NCBI RefSeq assembly: GCF_000224515.1
Contig: NZ_AGAF01000151.1
Coordinates: forward strand, 1-32,000
DNA: 32,000 nt
Direction: 5' to 3'
Source of the DNA: Desulfosporosinus sp. OT
GTDB taxonomy: Bacteria > Bacillota > Desulfitobacteriia > Desulfitobacteriales > Desulfitobacteriaceae
Within the stretch, counting starts at the first letter, position 1. The number at the start of each line of letters is the position of its first letter. Below the pieces are notes generated by a model. That model saw nothing but the letters and a program-made list of their open reading frames with translations. It searched no databases and was not told where the DNA came from. Below, in pieces: positions 1 through 6,437 of the stretch. The position numbers were made by a program, and so were the translations under genes.

Positions 1-46
1 AGCTATGAATAGAAGCTGCTGGGGCTGGGGTTCCCCCCGTTCGGTC

Positions 47-273
47 CACACTGCAGGAGTATGCGTTATGGGACGAGTGTGGCGAAAGGCTCACCCGCCT
101 TTCGTTTCAGGGCCGATGATACTTGGGGCGTAAGCCCCTGGCAAAGTAGAATCCACACGGCTGGAATTTTCGTTGCGGGACGCAGTGTGGCGATAGGCTC
201 GTCCGCTTATCGTCACATTGCTGGAGTTTGCGTTACGAGTCGCAATGTGGCGAAAAGCTTGTCGGCTTTTCGT
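47..273. repeat. Three imperfect 60-nt structured repeats
   Basis: Three copies lie at 47-105, 154-213 and 214-273; the last two are directly adjacent. Each has an outer hairpin (CACAYYGC paired with a GYARTGTG-like arm, 6-8 bp, about 20-nt loop) followed at once by a second hairpin of 8 bp with a 6-nt loop. The second stems are CGAAAGGC/GCCTTTCG, CGATAGGC/GCTTATCG and CGAAAAGC/GCTTTTCG. The bases differ between copies but pairing is kept, with one G-U in copy 2. The outer stem of copy 3 is a perfect CACATTGC/GCAATGTG. Between copies 1 and 2 is a small GGGGC-GTAA-GCCCC hairpin. A 74-codon reading frame spans the block but looks like a by-product of the repeats. I do not recognise a named family. 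Confidence 0.75.
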
Positions 274-284
274 ATCGCCAGGTA

Positions 285-325
285 AACAAGAAAGATACTA
301 CCTCTAACATAGTCTCTTTCTTGTT
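285..325. repeat. 11-bp inverted repeat with 19-nt loop
   Basis: AACAAGAAAGA at 285-295 pairs exactly with TCTTTCTTGTT at 315-325. There is no T-tract on either side, so it is not a standard intrinsic terminator. It directly follows the structured repeat block and may close that element. Confidence 0.5.
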
Positions 326-830
326 AGCAGTCTCTAACATGTGGAAGGCTCGAGGAGACCTTAAGGTCTAGAAAAGGTATAAAGCTTGATTTGAGGATTC
401 AGAGTTAGGACTATCTAAGGTTGTTCATGAAAAGGAGGTGGGTTGATAGAACTCTCCTTTATAGTGACTAACAATTACTTCTTTGAACGTAAGGCTTCCT
501 CTTTCGATAGACCATGTCCATCCCTAGAATCCATACTCGGTTGATGATTGTGTGGAGTTGGTTGAGTGTTAGGATTGGGATTTTTTTCAGCAGGTAATTT
601 CTTCTTCAAGGTTACGTCACTTCCTTTCTAAGAAAAGAATTCTAAAGGTTACGAAGGTTATTCTGCCCTTTTTATTAAGAGGAATACTACTATACGACAA
701 TCTCAGTTGACGAGATAGAAAAATTTTAAACAATCATTTTCTCTAAACTATTAAAAAGTAGCAAAAAAGAGGTAGTGAACAGAAATGGGCGTGGAGGGAA
801 GGACAAGCTGAATAATGCCTGAAGTGAGAT
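326..830. other. Gene-free stretch before the nrd promoter
   Basis: I see no convincing coding frame or RNA gene here on either strand. The only small structure noted is a perfect 14-bp palindrome, AGACCTTAAGGTCT, at 356-369. The right part is AT-rich and leads into the nrdR promoter. Confidence 0.5.
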
Positions 831-859
831 TTGACACACAACATATAGTGTGATTAAAT
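831..859 (+). promoter_or_regulatory. nrdR-nrdJ promoter
   Basis: A perfect -35 hexamer TTGACA (831-836) is followed after 17 nt by TTAAAT (854-859) as -10. The first NrdR box lies in the spacer and the second just downstream of the -10, as expected for repression by blocking RNA polymerase. The nrdR start codon lies 30 nt further on. Confidence 0.7.
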
Positions 860-882
860 TTAAAACATACTATATGTGGGGG
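836..882 (+). promoter_or_regulatory. Pair of NrdR boxes
   Basis: Box 1 (836-851, ACACAACATATAGTGT) fits the known NrdR consensus acaCwAtATaTwGtgt closely. Box 2 (867-882) is weaker, roughly 11 of 16 positions. They are 15 bp apart, or 31 bp start to start, the usual three-helical-turn spacing of tandem NrdR boxes. Inference: the operon represses itself through NrdR when dATP is plentiful. Confidence 0.75.
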
Positions 883-889
883 TGGAGCT

Positions 890-1372
890 GTGCACTGTCC
901 ATTCTGCGGTAACGAGGATACGAAAGTTCTTGATTCACGGCAAGTTGAAGAAGGAACAGCAGTTCGTAGACGTCGAGAATGTGATCGTTGTTTGCGACGG
1001 TTTACTACCTTTGAAAAGTTCGAGGATTCTCCTCTCGTCGTTGTAAAAAAAGATGGACGGCGTGATGAATTCTCTCGTTCTAAAATGATGGCTGGTATGC
1101 TTAGAGCTTGTGAAAAACGGCTAATTTCTACGGAACAAATAGAGGATGCAGCTTACGCGGTTGAAAAGAAACTGCGTAACAGTCATGAGCGTGAAGTGTC
1201 GAGTGCTGATGTCGGAGAGGCTGTGTTGGAACAGTTATTTGACTTGGATGAAGTCGCCTACATACGTTTTGCTTCTGTCTATCGTCAGTTTCGGGACATA
1301 CAGCGCTTTATGGAAGAATTACAGGAACTTATCGAAAAGCGGGGGACTATTAAGAATTCAGGACAGAGTTAA
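890..1372 (+). CDS. nrdR: Transcriptional repressor NrdR
   Basis: NrdR is the nucleotide-sensing repressor of ribonucleotide reductase genes. The 160-aa protein has the usual family length. An N-terminal zinc ribbon uses C3, C6, C31 and C34 (MHCPFCGNED start, CDRC second knuckle), followed by the Arg-rich RRRREC stretch and an ATP-cone domain over roughly residues 49-139. The start is GTG at 890, preceded by GGTGGAG at the proper distance. It is the first gene of a two-gene operon with nrdJ, 17 nt downstream, and the promoter carries two NrdR boxes, so autoregulation is expected. Identity is near certain from the conserved N-terminus. Confidence 0.97.
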   Translation: MHCPFCGNEDTKVLDSRQVEEGTAVRRRRECDRCLRRFTTFEKFEDSPLVVVKKDGRRDEFSRSKMMAGMLRACEKRLISTEQIEDAAYAVEKKLRNSHEREVSSADVGEAVLEQLFDLDEVAYIRFASVYRQFRDIQRFMEELQELIEKRGTIKNSGQS

Positions 1373-1398
1373 ATAGTTATAAAGGAAAGTTGGGATTC

Positions 1399-3801
1399 GT
1401 GTTGAGTTTCGAAGGACAAGCACCAAAAACCTGGCCCAAGGCCAATCTAATGCCTAATGCGCGTGTTGTATTAGAAAAACGGTATTTAAAACAAGAGAAT
1501 GGACAAGTTGTAGAAACTGCGGAGGACATGATTTATCGTGTAGCTACTGTGGTTGCGGGTATCGAAGAGGAAAAATATGGTAAAAGCAAAAAAGAAACTC
1601 AAGTACTGGCTAAAGAATTCTATACCATGATGGCAAATCTGGAGTTTATGCCAAACTCTCCGACTCTTATGAATGCTGGTCGGGATCTCGGACAATTGAG
1701 TGCTTGCTTTGTTTTACCCATTGAAGATAGCATGGAAGAGATTTTTGATGCAATAAAGAATGCCGCGATTATTCATAAATCTGGCGGAGGAACTGGCTTC
1801 AGCTTTTCCAGATTGCGACCGAAAAACAGCATGGTTCGTTCAACTGGTGGAGTGGCCTCCGGCCCGATTTCGTTTATGAAGGTTTTTAATTCAGCTACAG
1901 AAGCGGTTAAACAAGGCGGGACTCGGCGCGGTGCAAATATGGGAATTCTACGTGTTGACCATCCTGATATTGTGGATTTCATTCAGTGTAAAGAGGACAA
2001 TAAAGAAATTACCAATTTCAATATTTCCGTTGGGATTACGGAAGATTTTATGCTTGCTGTCCGTGAAGGACGTTCCTATGATCTCGTAGACCCTCATACA
2101 GGTAATATCGCTGGTCAATTATCTGCCCCGGAGATTTTCAATAAGATTGTAGACCATGCCTGGCAAAATGGGGAACCTGGAATTGTCTTTCTCGATCGTT
2201 TAAATGAGGGAAATCCTACTCCTCTGCAGGGAGGGATTGAAGCCACGAATCCTTGTGGTGAGCAACCATTGCTACCGAACGAAGCCTGCAATTTAGGCTC
2301 CCTTAATCTTAAGTTGATGGTAACTGAGACAAACGGAAAAATGGTTATTAACTGGGAGCGTTTGAGTTATATAGTTCGGTTGTCTGTTCGTTTCCTCGAT
2401 AATGTGATAGATGCCAATCAATATCCGTTAGGCATTATTGATAAAGTCGTTAAGGGAAATCGCAAAATTGGTCTTGGTGTGATGGGCTTCGCCGATATGC
2501 TCATTTTGCTTCAAGCATCTTATGCCACAGAAGACGCGGTGGAGTATGCAGAAAAAATTATGAAATTTATCCAGACAGAGGCCCGTATCGAGTCACAGCG
2601 ACTTGCTGAAGAGCGAGGAACTTTCCCGAATTATGAAGGCTCAATCTATGATGGGGTCATGAAACTGCGTAATGCCACGCTAACAACAATTGCCCCGACC
2701 GGAACTATTTCCATGATTTGCGGTGCGTCCAGCGGGGTTGAACCTCTCTTTGCGGTTGCCTATACTAAAACCGTGTTGGATGGAACAGCTTTAATTGAAG
2801 TCAATCCGCTCTTTGAAGCGTTTGCCAAAGAATATGGTTTCTATTCCCAGGAACTCATGCACAAGATTGCGGAACGCGGGACCGTCCTAGGGCTACCGGA
2901 AGTTCCGAATTGGGTACAGGAAGTATTCACTACAGCTCAAGAGATCGCGCCCGAATGGCATATTCGCATTCAGGCAGCCTTTCAGAAATATACAGATAAT
3001 GCGGTTTCCAAAACGATTAACTTTGCAAACTCCGCGACACGAGAAGAGATAGCCGAAGCATATCGGTTGGCTGACGAACTAAATTGTAAAGGATTAACGG
3101 TTTATCGTGATGGTAGTCGGGAAGAGCAGGTACTTTCTACAGGAACTTCAGAGGCACAAAAACAAGCCCAAAGTCACCTTGGAGCGAATGAACGACAGGC
3201 ATCTGAACCGATTATCCCAAAAACTCCGTTTATTCCAGAAGTGAATACAGTAGTACCTCGTCCACGGCCGACCACAACCATAGGGGTTACGGAGAAAATT
3301 AAAATTGGGTGCGGTAATCTCTATGTCAGTGTTAATGCGGACGAAAAAGGTATTTGTGAAGTCTTCACGAATACGGGTCGCGCAGGAGGATGCTCTTCCC
3401 AATCTGAGGCAACGGCCCGTTTGATCTCCATCACACTGCGATCTGGCTTGTCTGTCGATTCAATTACTGAACAGATCAAAGGAATACGTTGCCCGGCTTG
3501 TATGCGACGTGAAGGGGTCAACGTTACATCCTGCCCGGATGCAATTGCCCGTGTGATTAAGAAATATAATGAGGTTGGTATTAATTTTGCTAGTGTTCAA
3601 AAGGAAACCCAGGAAACAGCACCAGCCACTGTAAGCCCAGGTTCAAGAGGGCGAGTGGGGGTTGCTACGGAAAGGATTACAGGAAGAAAAGCCCAGACAA
3701 GCGTTGCTCCTTCAAACGCCTGCCCAGAGTGTGGCAAGCCGATTAACCATGAAAGCGGTTGTGTTGTGTGTACGCACTGTGGCTACTCTAAGTGTGGCTA
3801 A
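1399..3801 (+). CDS. nrdJ: Adenosylcobalamin-dependent (class II) ribonucleotide reductase
   Basis: This enzyme reduces ribonucleotides to deoxyribonucleotides using coenzyme B12, so it works with or without oxygen. The protein is about 800 aa. Visible family signatures are LSACFVLPIED with the first redox Cys near residue 105, GGTRRGANMG, the active-site NPCGEQ near residue 289, and PTGTIS. The C-terminus carries CPACMRREG and a last zinc-ribbon-like CPECG/CTHCGYSKCG tail likely used in redox exchange. Three starts are possible: TTG 1390, GTG 1399 and TTG 1402. The AAAGGAAAG ribosome site at 1381-1389 almost touches TTG 1390, so I prefer GTG 1399, but this is uncertain. Co-transcription with nrdR is inferred. 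I see no B12 riboswitch upstream. Confidence 0.96.
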   Translation: MLSFEGQAPKTWPKANLMPNARVVLEKRYLKQENGQVVETAEDMIYRVATVVAGIEEEKYGKSKKETQVLAKEFYTMMANLEFMPNSPTLMNAGRDLGQLSACFVLPIEDSMEEIFDAIKNAAIIHKSGGGTGFSFSRLRPKNSMVRSTGGVASGPISFMKVFNSATEAVKQGGTRRGANMGILRVDHPDIVDFIQCKEDNKEITNFNISVGITEDFMLAVREGRSYDLVDPHTGNIAGQLSAPEIFNKIVDHAWQNGEPGIVFLDRLNEGNPTPLQGGIEATNPCGEQPLLPNEACNLGSLNLKLMVTETNGKMVINWERLSYIVRLSVRFLDNVIDANQYPLGIIDKVVKGNRKIGLGVMGFADMLILLQASYATEDAVEYAEKIMKFIQTEARIESQRLAEERGTFPNYEGSIYDGVMKLRNATLTTIAPTGTISMICGASSGVEPLFAVAYTKTVLDGTALIEVNPLFEAFAKEYGFYSQELMHKIAERGTVLGLPEVPNWVQEVFTTAQEIAPEWHIRIQAAFQKYTDNAVSKTINFANSATREEIAEAYRLADELNCKGLTVYRDGSREEQVLSTGTSEAQKQAQSHLGANERQASEPIIPKTPFIPEVNTVVPRPRPTTTIGVTEKIKIGCGNLYVSVNADEKGICEVFTNTGRAGGCSSQSEATARLISITLRSGLSVDSITEQIKGIRCPACMRREGVNVTSCPDAIARVIKKYNEVGINFASVQKETQETAPATVSPGSRGRVGVATERITGRKAQTSVAPSNACPECGKPINHESGCVVCTHCGYSKCG

Positions 3802-3804
3802 AAA

Positions 3805-3870
3805 AGTGTTCACTGATAATAAAGTCTGACAGTGAATAATAAAGTTGGACAATAGATAATAAAGTCTGTC
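3805..3870. repeat. Three direct repeats, possible IS end
   Basis: Units of the form GATAATAAAGTCTGAC recur at 3815-3830, 3834-3850 (GAATAATAAAGTTGGAC) and 3855-3870, about 20 nt apart, starting just after nrdJ. Several short subterminal repeats preceded by a TG end resemble the termini of IS21-type elements. No transposase gene follows, so if this is an IS end it is a remnant. The family assignment is a guess. Confidence 0.4.
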
Positions 3871-3871
3871 A

Positions 3872-4205
3872 TTGAATAAGCAAGGCTTGTCTCGTTGTTT
3901 TCATGTCAACAACGTACAAGTCGGTTTAAGTACAGGAAGGGAGAGACGGAGGCTGCCGAGGGAGGGTTACGGCACTCGGCGTGTGCCAGCAGGACATTCA
4001 TCCCTGTGGGGAGAGAATGTCTTGCGGACTCCAGTTTATCTCATGCTAGGTTGTCCATGGTGCGTCAGCGAGCATATCCTCGATCCTTCAGATCTGTGGT
4101 ATCCCTCGTGACGACCTAGACAAATAACCCTTCAGGTCGATCATACGATCAAACAACCTCTGTACGTTTTACCTACGTTGTTTGCGTTGAATACGTTGTT
4201 TTTTT
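3872..4205. other. Structured GC-richer island, possible ncRNA or mobile-element remnant
   Basis: This stretch looks GC-richer than its surroundings and folds locally. GACATTC/GAATGTC encloses a CCC-tgtg-GGG hairpin (about 3990-4022), and GCCGAG/CTCGGC lies near 3955-3982. AACAACGTA at 3908-3916 is repeated inverted as TACGTTGTT at 4174-4182 and 4192-4200. The last copy runs into seven Ts (4199-4205), which looks like an intrinsic terminator. Two overlapping frames of 74-79 codons exist but share no family I know. A decayed group II intron or a small RNA are both possible. Confidence 0.35.
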
Positions 4206-4241
4206 AGTCTTGATAAGAATAAAACACAGTAGAAAAACAGA

Positions 4242-4281
4242 GTGTATGGCTTCGCAGAATACTGTGAAGTCATACACTTTT
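4242..4281 (+). terminator. Long hairpin with T-tract
   Basis: GTGTATGGCTTCGCAG (4242-4257) pairs with CTGTGAAGTCATACAC (4262-4277), 16 bp with two G-U pairs and an AATA loop. TTTTGTT follows. It has the look of an intrinsic terminator on the plus strand, perhaps ending transcription from the island at 3872-4205. Confidence 0.6.
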
Positions 4282-4408
4282 GTTGGTATAGATAACAAAA
4301 ATGTACGAGGGGACTTAACGTAACATTCTTTATAGGACGCAGAAGGATATTTATTCCAATGGAGCGAAGCCATATAGAGTATTTAAAAGGGAAAGAGATG
4401 ATGGTGCA

Positions 4409-4588
4409 ATGTTCTTATATCCTGCATTTATAACGCCGTCCACATTAACCATTTCATTGTATTTATTGACACTACCTGCTATAGTAATAATTTTACTAGT
4501 ATGGTTTATCAGAAAAATGAACAGTATCGATAAAACTTTAATAGAAATCTTAAAGGAGTTAAAATTAAGTAAAACGGATAAAGAGTGA
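4409..4588 (+). CDS. Small single-pass membrane protein, unknown
   Basis: The frame encodes 59 residues starting MFLYPAFITPSTLTIS. A hydrophobic segment over about residues 14-35 (LTISLYLLTLPAIVIILLVW) is followed by a basic and amphipathic tail with IDKTLIEILKELKLSKTDKE. One membrane segment with a cytoplasmic helix is the simple reading. The start is ATG 4409, with a purine-rich AAAGGGAAAGAG some 11-20 nt upstream. The same frame stays open further 5' to about 4317 without an ATG or GTG, so the gene could be a 5'-truncated remnant. A strong terminator follows it directly. I do not recognise the family. Confidence 0.5.
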   Translation: MFLYPAFITPSTLTISLYLLTLPAIVIILLVWFIRKMNSIDKTLIEILKELKLSKTDKE

Positions 4589-4593
4589 ATATG

Positions 4594-4625
4594 AGAGCTG
4601 CCAAAAGGTGAATGGCAGCTCTTTT
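4594..4625 (+). terminator. Terminator after the 59-aa membrane protein
   Basis: AGAGCTGCCA (4594-4603) pairs perfectly with TGGCAGCTCT (4613-4622), followed by a T-tract. It sits five nucleotides after the stop codon of the small gene, supporting that gene as a real transcription unit. Confidence 0.8.
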
Positions 4626-4905
4626 CATAATCTTCGAGGGACAGAAGCAAGTGGTGCATTTTGGATTTCATTTATTAAAGGCTTTACGTCAAGGGCGTAA
4701 AAGTCTTTTTTTGGCTTAGTGTATAAAAAGGTTAAAATGTTGTTCCTACCCCTCATTGTAAAGTAGAAGAATGTTATGCTTCCGTACCAAGCCCCCTAAG
4801 GGCATAGAATATCAAACTTTTCACAAAAGCAGAATCCACGGTTTCTCCTGTTATTAAAATGGAAGAAGGCGATACCTTGTACAAAGATATTCGTCATTTT
4901 TGTAG
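4626..4905. other. Gene-free stretch with a second terminator-like hairpin
   Basis: No convincing gene is seen. CTTTACG at 4682-4688 pairs with CGTAAAAG at 4696-4703 with one bulged A, followed by seven Ts at 4706-4712, which may be another intrinsic terminator. The rest is AT-rich, with short stop-interrupted frames only. Confidence 0.4.
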
Positions 4906-4933
4906 ACAAAACTTCTGTACAAAGCATAGACTA
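4906..4933 (+). promoter_or_regulatory. Sigma-K-like promoter of the small Gly-rich genes
   Basis: AC at 4906-4907, a 17-nt spacer and CATAGACTA at 4925-4933 match the known sigma-K pattern AC-N16/17-CATANNNTA. This is the mother-cell late-sporulation sigma factor. The first gene starts 43 nt downstream, with a strong AAGGAGGAAA ribosome site. The match fits YjcZ-type proteins being spore-associated, but it is a short pattern and needs a transcript start to confirm. Confidence 0.5.
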
Positions 4934-4976
4934 AATTGGTAAATGATTACAAATAGTAAAAAGGAGGAAAGACGAT

Positions 4977-5087
4977 ATGTATGGTTATGGAGCTATGGGT
5001 GCAGGGGGAGCAGGAGGCTCGTGTGTTGGAGTAGGAATTATTGCTATTGCCATTCTCATTCTAATTGCACTGGGTGTAATCTTTTAA
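4977..5087 (+). CDS. YjcZ-like small Gly-rich membrane protein (copy 1)
   Basis: A 36-aa protein: a Tyr/Gly-rich head (MYGYGAMGAGGAGGS) and one hydrophobic helix ending LILIALGVIF. This layout, a glycine-rich start followed by one membrane span to the C-terminus, is that of the YjcZ family of small sporulation proteins. The ribosome site AAGGAGGAAA lies at 4961-4970. It is followed 37 nt later by a second protein of the same design and then by a Trp-rich protein, probably one transcript from the sigma-K-like promoter. The exact role is unknown even in the family. Confidence 0.75.
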   Translation: MYGYGAMGAGGAGGSCVGVGIIAIAILILIALGVIF

Positions 5088-5124
5088 CCAGATTAATTTT
5101 GAAAATGAAAAGGAGGATGAATTT

Positions 5125-5232
5125 ATGGCTTTCGGAGCTGGAGTTGGTGGAGCTGGTTTAGGCTGGGGCGCTGGCATTGGGATTGTAGTTGTTATCATCT
5201 TGTTATTAATCGCATTGGGGATTGTATTTTAG
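5125..5232 (+). CDS. YjcZ-like small Gly-rich membrane protein (copy 2)
   Basis: A 35-aa protein with the head MAFGAGVGGAGLGWGAG and a single hydrophobic helix ending LLLIALGIVF. The C-terminal IALGxxF tail is shared with the gene just upstream (IALGVIF), so the two look like a tandem duplication. The ribosome site AAAAGGAGG stands 7-8 nt before the ATG at 5125. A spore coat, cortex or membrane location is inferred from family and promoter, not shown. Confidence 0.72.
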   Translation: MAFGAGVGGAGLGWGAGIGIVVVIILLLIALGIVF

Positions 5233-5250
5233 GGATCGGAGGTATAAAAG

Positions 5251-5373
5251 ATGGCAACACTAGGGCTCGCTTGGACTTGGCCATATTGGTTTAATTCCTG
5301 GGCAGGGCGCCACGGAAGTGTAGGTTGCGGCTACGGGAGCTATCCGGGTCTTGGAAGAAGATGGTGGTGGTAA
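5251..5373 (+). CDS. Trp/Gly-rich 40-aa protein, unknown
   Basis: The frame encodes 40 residues with seven tryptophans (positions 8, 10, 13, 17, 38, 39, 40), ending RRWWW. The middle is Gly/Tyr-rich (GSVGCGYGSYPG). GATCGGAGG precedes the ATG by about 8 nt. It starts 18 nt after the second YjcZ-like gene and is followed by a terminator, so it closes a three-gene unit. The aromatic clusters suggest membrane-interface or coat-like packing, which is a guess. I know no family for it. Confidence 0.6.
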   Translation: MATLGLAWTWPYWFNSWAGRHGSVGCGYGSYPGLGRRWWW

Positions 5374-5393
5374 CTTTCGCAATGTGAAATTTA

Positions 5394-5419
5394 ATGGTAC
5401 CAGTCACTGGTGCCATTTT
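5394..5419 (+). terminator. Terminator of the small Gly/Trp-rich operon
   Basis: ATGGTACCAG (5394-5403) pairs with CTGGTGCCAT (5407-5416) around a 3-nt loop, with one G-U pair, and is followed by TTT. It lies 21 nt after the Trp-rich gene. Confidence 0.8.
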
Positions 5420-5432
5420 CTTATTGAACTAG

Positions 5433-5648
5433 TATTCAGAATCCCTTCTTGAAAATGGTACGCAGGTTATCAACACCTGTGCGGGTTGTGACAGGCGATA
5501 CAGAGAACTCTATGAAGGAATATCTACAATTTCACTCTGGGACATTTTGGCTGAAAGCAAAACATTTCCATTCCCTGATTATAACGGTGTAGAAATGTCT
5601 ATCCAGAAGGTGCTGGCGAAGGTATTGAACTTAAGACGAAGAGCCTAG
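5433..5648 (+). pseudogene. Fragment of an HdrB-like (CCG-domain) Fe-S protein
   Basis: The open frame has no start codon and reads ...NGTQVINTCAGCDRRYREL, then STISLWDILAES and FPDYNGVEM. The CAGCxRR...LYEG and PDYNG pattern is that of cysteine-rich CCG-domain proteins related to heterodisulfide reductase subunit B, which bind an Fe-S cluster in electron transfer. Where such proteins usually continue with a second cysteine motif, the reading changes to SIQKVLAKVLN and stops. Both ends are missing, so I call it a dead fragment. Family assignment is from memory of the motif. Confidence 0.55.
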
Positions 5649-5673
5649 TAAATAGACGAAGAGCCTGATAAAT
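5634..5673. repeat. Two 20-bp tandem repeats
   Basis: AGACGAAGAGCCTAGTAAAT (5634-5653) is followed immediately by AGACGAAGAGCCTGATAAAT (5654-5673), with two changes. The second copy can also pair with CAGGCCTTC and CGTCTAT just downstream (about 5685-5702), forming a terminator-like hairpin. The duplication lies across the broken end of the Fe-S fragment. Confidence 0.6.
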
Positions 5674-5702
5674 AGTAAAGAACGTCTATCACCAGGCCTT
5701 CA

Positions 5703-5870
5703 TTATATTTTGGAAACAAAATTTTCACAAGGATTGATCACAATGTGAACTTAAGCTTAAGCTTCTGGCTTCTATGGATTGGTTTCTATACATTACAAAG
5801 AATATTTGAAGGATATTGGTTAGAGTCCTCCAGATGGTGGAAAATCCTATAGCGGCAACATTTTTAAACT
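5703..5870. other. Intergenic, with a doubtful 35-codon frame
   Basis: A frame from GTG 5745 to the stop at 5852 would give a Trp-rich 35-residue peptide (SFWLLWIGFYTLQ...). The only ribosome site is a poor AAGG 12 nt upstream. It may be chance or the tail of a lost membrane protein. TTCACA...TGTGAA around 5724-5749 is a weak dyad. Confidence 0.2.
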
Positions 5871-6275
5871 TTATACTGTTGGTGTCCCTTCGTATGGGGG
5901 GACCTCTGTAGGTACGAATTCAGAAATAGTTTCTGTTTCAGGTTGTGAAGAAGTTTCTTCTGGGGCTGATTGGGTAACGTCTACGTAGGCTGGCTTTTTT
6001 AATCTCAAGTCCTGAATGAATATTTGGATATCTGTTTTTAACTTCTTTCCTTTATCGGCGAGGTCGGTACTCCTCTGTTTTATGGCCTCGGCACGTTGGA
6101 ATGTAGTGTCTTCGACCTGTTCCATGAAACCTACGGCTTTATTCTGAATATCTTGACGTAGTGCTTTGCCACTTTTTGGTGCAAACAATAAGCTAATTAA
6201 GGCCCCAGTCGCTCCTCCGACTAGTGCAGCGAGAGCAATAGTGCCTACGCTAGAGTTTTTTGGGTTATTGGGCAT
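5871..6275 (-). CDS. YtxH-domain protein
   Basis: A 134-aa protein with an N-terminal glycine/alanine-rich hydrophobic segment (GTIALAALVGGATGALISLL) ending FAPKSGKALRQDI. That LFAPxSGxxLR motif marks the YtxH (general stress/gas-vesicle-like) family. A charged helical stretch follows (QRAEAIKQRSTDLADKGKKLK), then a Pro/Glu/Thr-rich tail. The protein is probably membrane-anchored, with a helical cytoplasmic or surface part. I prefer the ATG at 6275 because AGGAAGGAG lies 9 nt before it; the ATG at 6284 overlaps that ribosome site. Its role is poorly known; in Bacillus relatives are stress or biofilm induced. Confidence 0.88.
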   Translation of the reverse strand: MPNNPKNSSVGTIALAALVGGATGALISLLFAPKSGKALRQDIQNKAVGFMEQVEDTTFQRAEAIKQRSTDLADKGKKLKTDIQIFIQDLRLKKPAYVDVTQSAPEETSSQPETETISEFVPTEVPPYEGTPTV

Positions 6276-6388
6276 TATAATCATCTCCTTCCTTTCGCAA
6301 TTACACTCATATTATCATATTCTGAACGAAACCTTAAAGTGTTTGCCAAAACTATAGAAAAATTATCCTGTTCTTCCATAAAAAGAAA

Positions 6389-6416
6389 AAGAGTAACAAC
6401 ATTCGCTGTTACTCTT
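6389..6416 (-). terminator. Terminator of the NlpC/P60 gene
   Basis: AAGAGTAACA (6389-6398) pairs exactly with TGTTACTCTT (6407-6416). On the minus strand a run of Ts interrupted once by C follows the stem, so it ends transcription from the hydrolase gene. Confidence 0.8.
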
Positions 6417-6437
6417 AAAAAAGTTGCTCTATACTTA

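Noticed and set aside
61-285. 74-codon frame over the structured repeats
   Set aside because: It lacks a ribosome site, and its repeats (VAKGSPAFRF, VAIGSSAYRH, VAKSLSAFRI) simply mirror the DNA hairpins.
3872-4119. Two overlapping 74-79 codon frames
   Set aside because: Both frames are open only because of GC-richer sequence; neither has a ribosome site or a known domain, and hairpins explain the region better.
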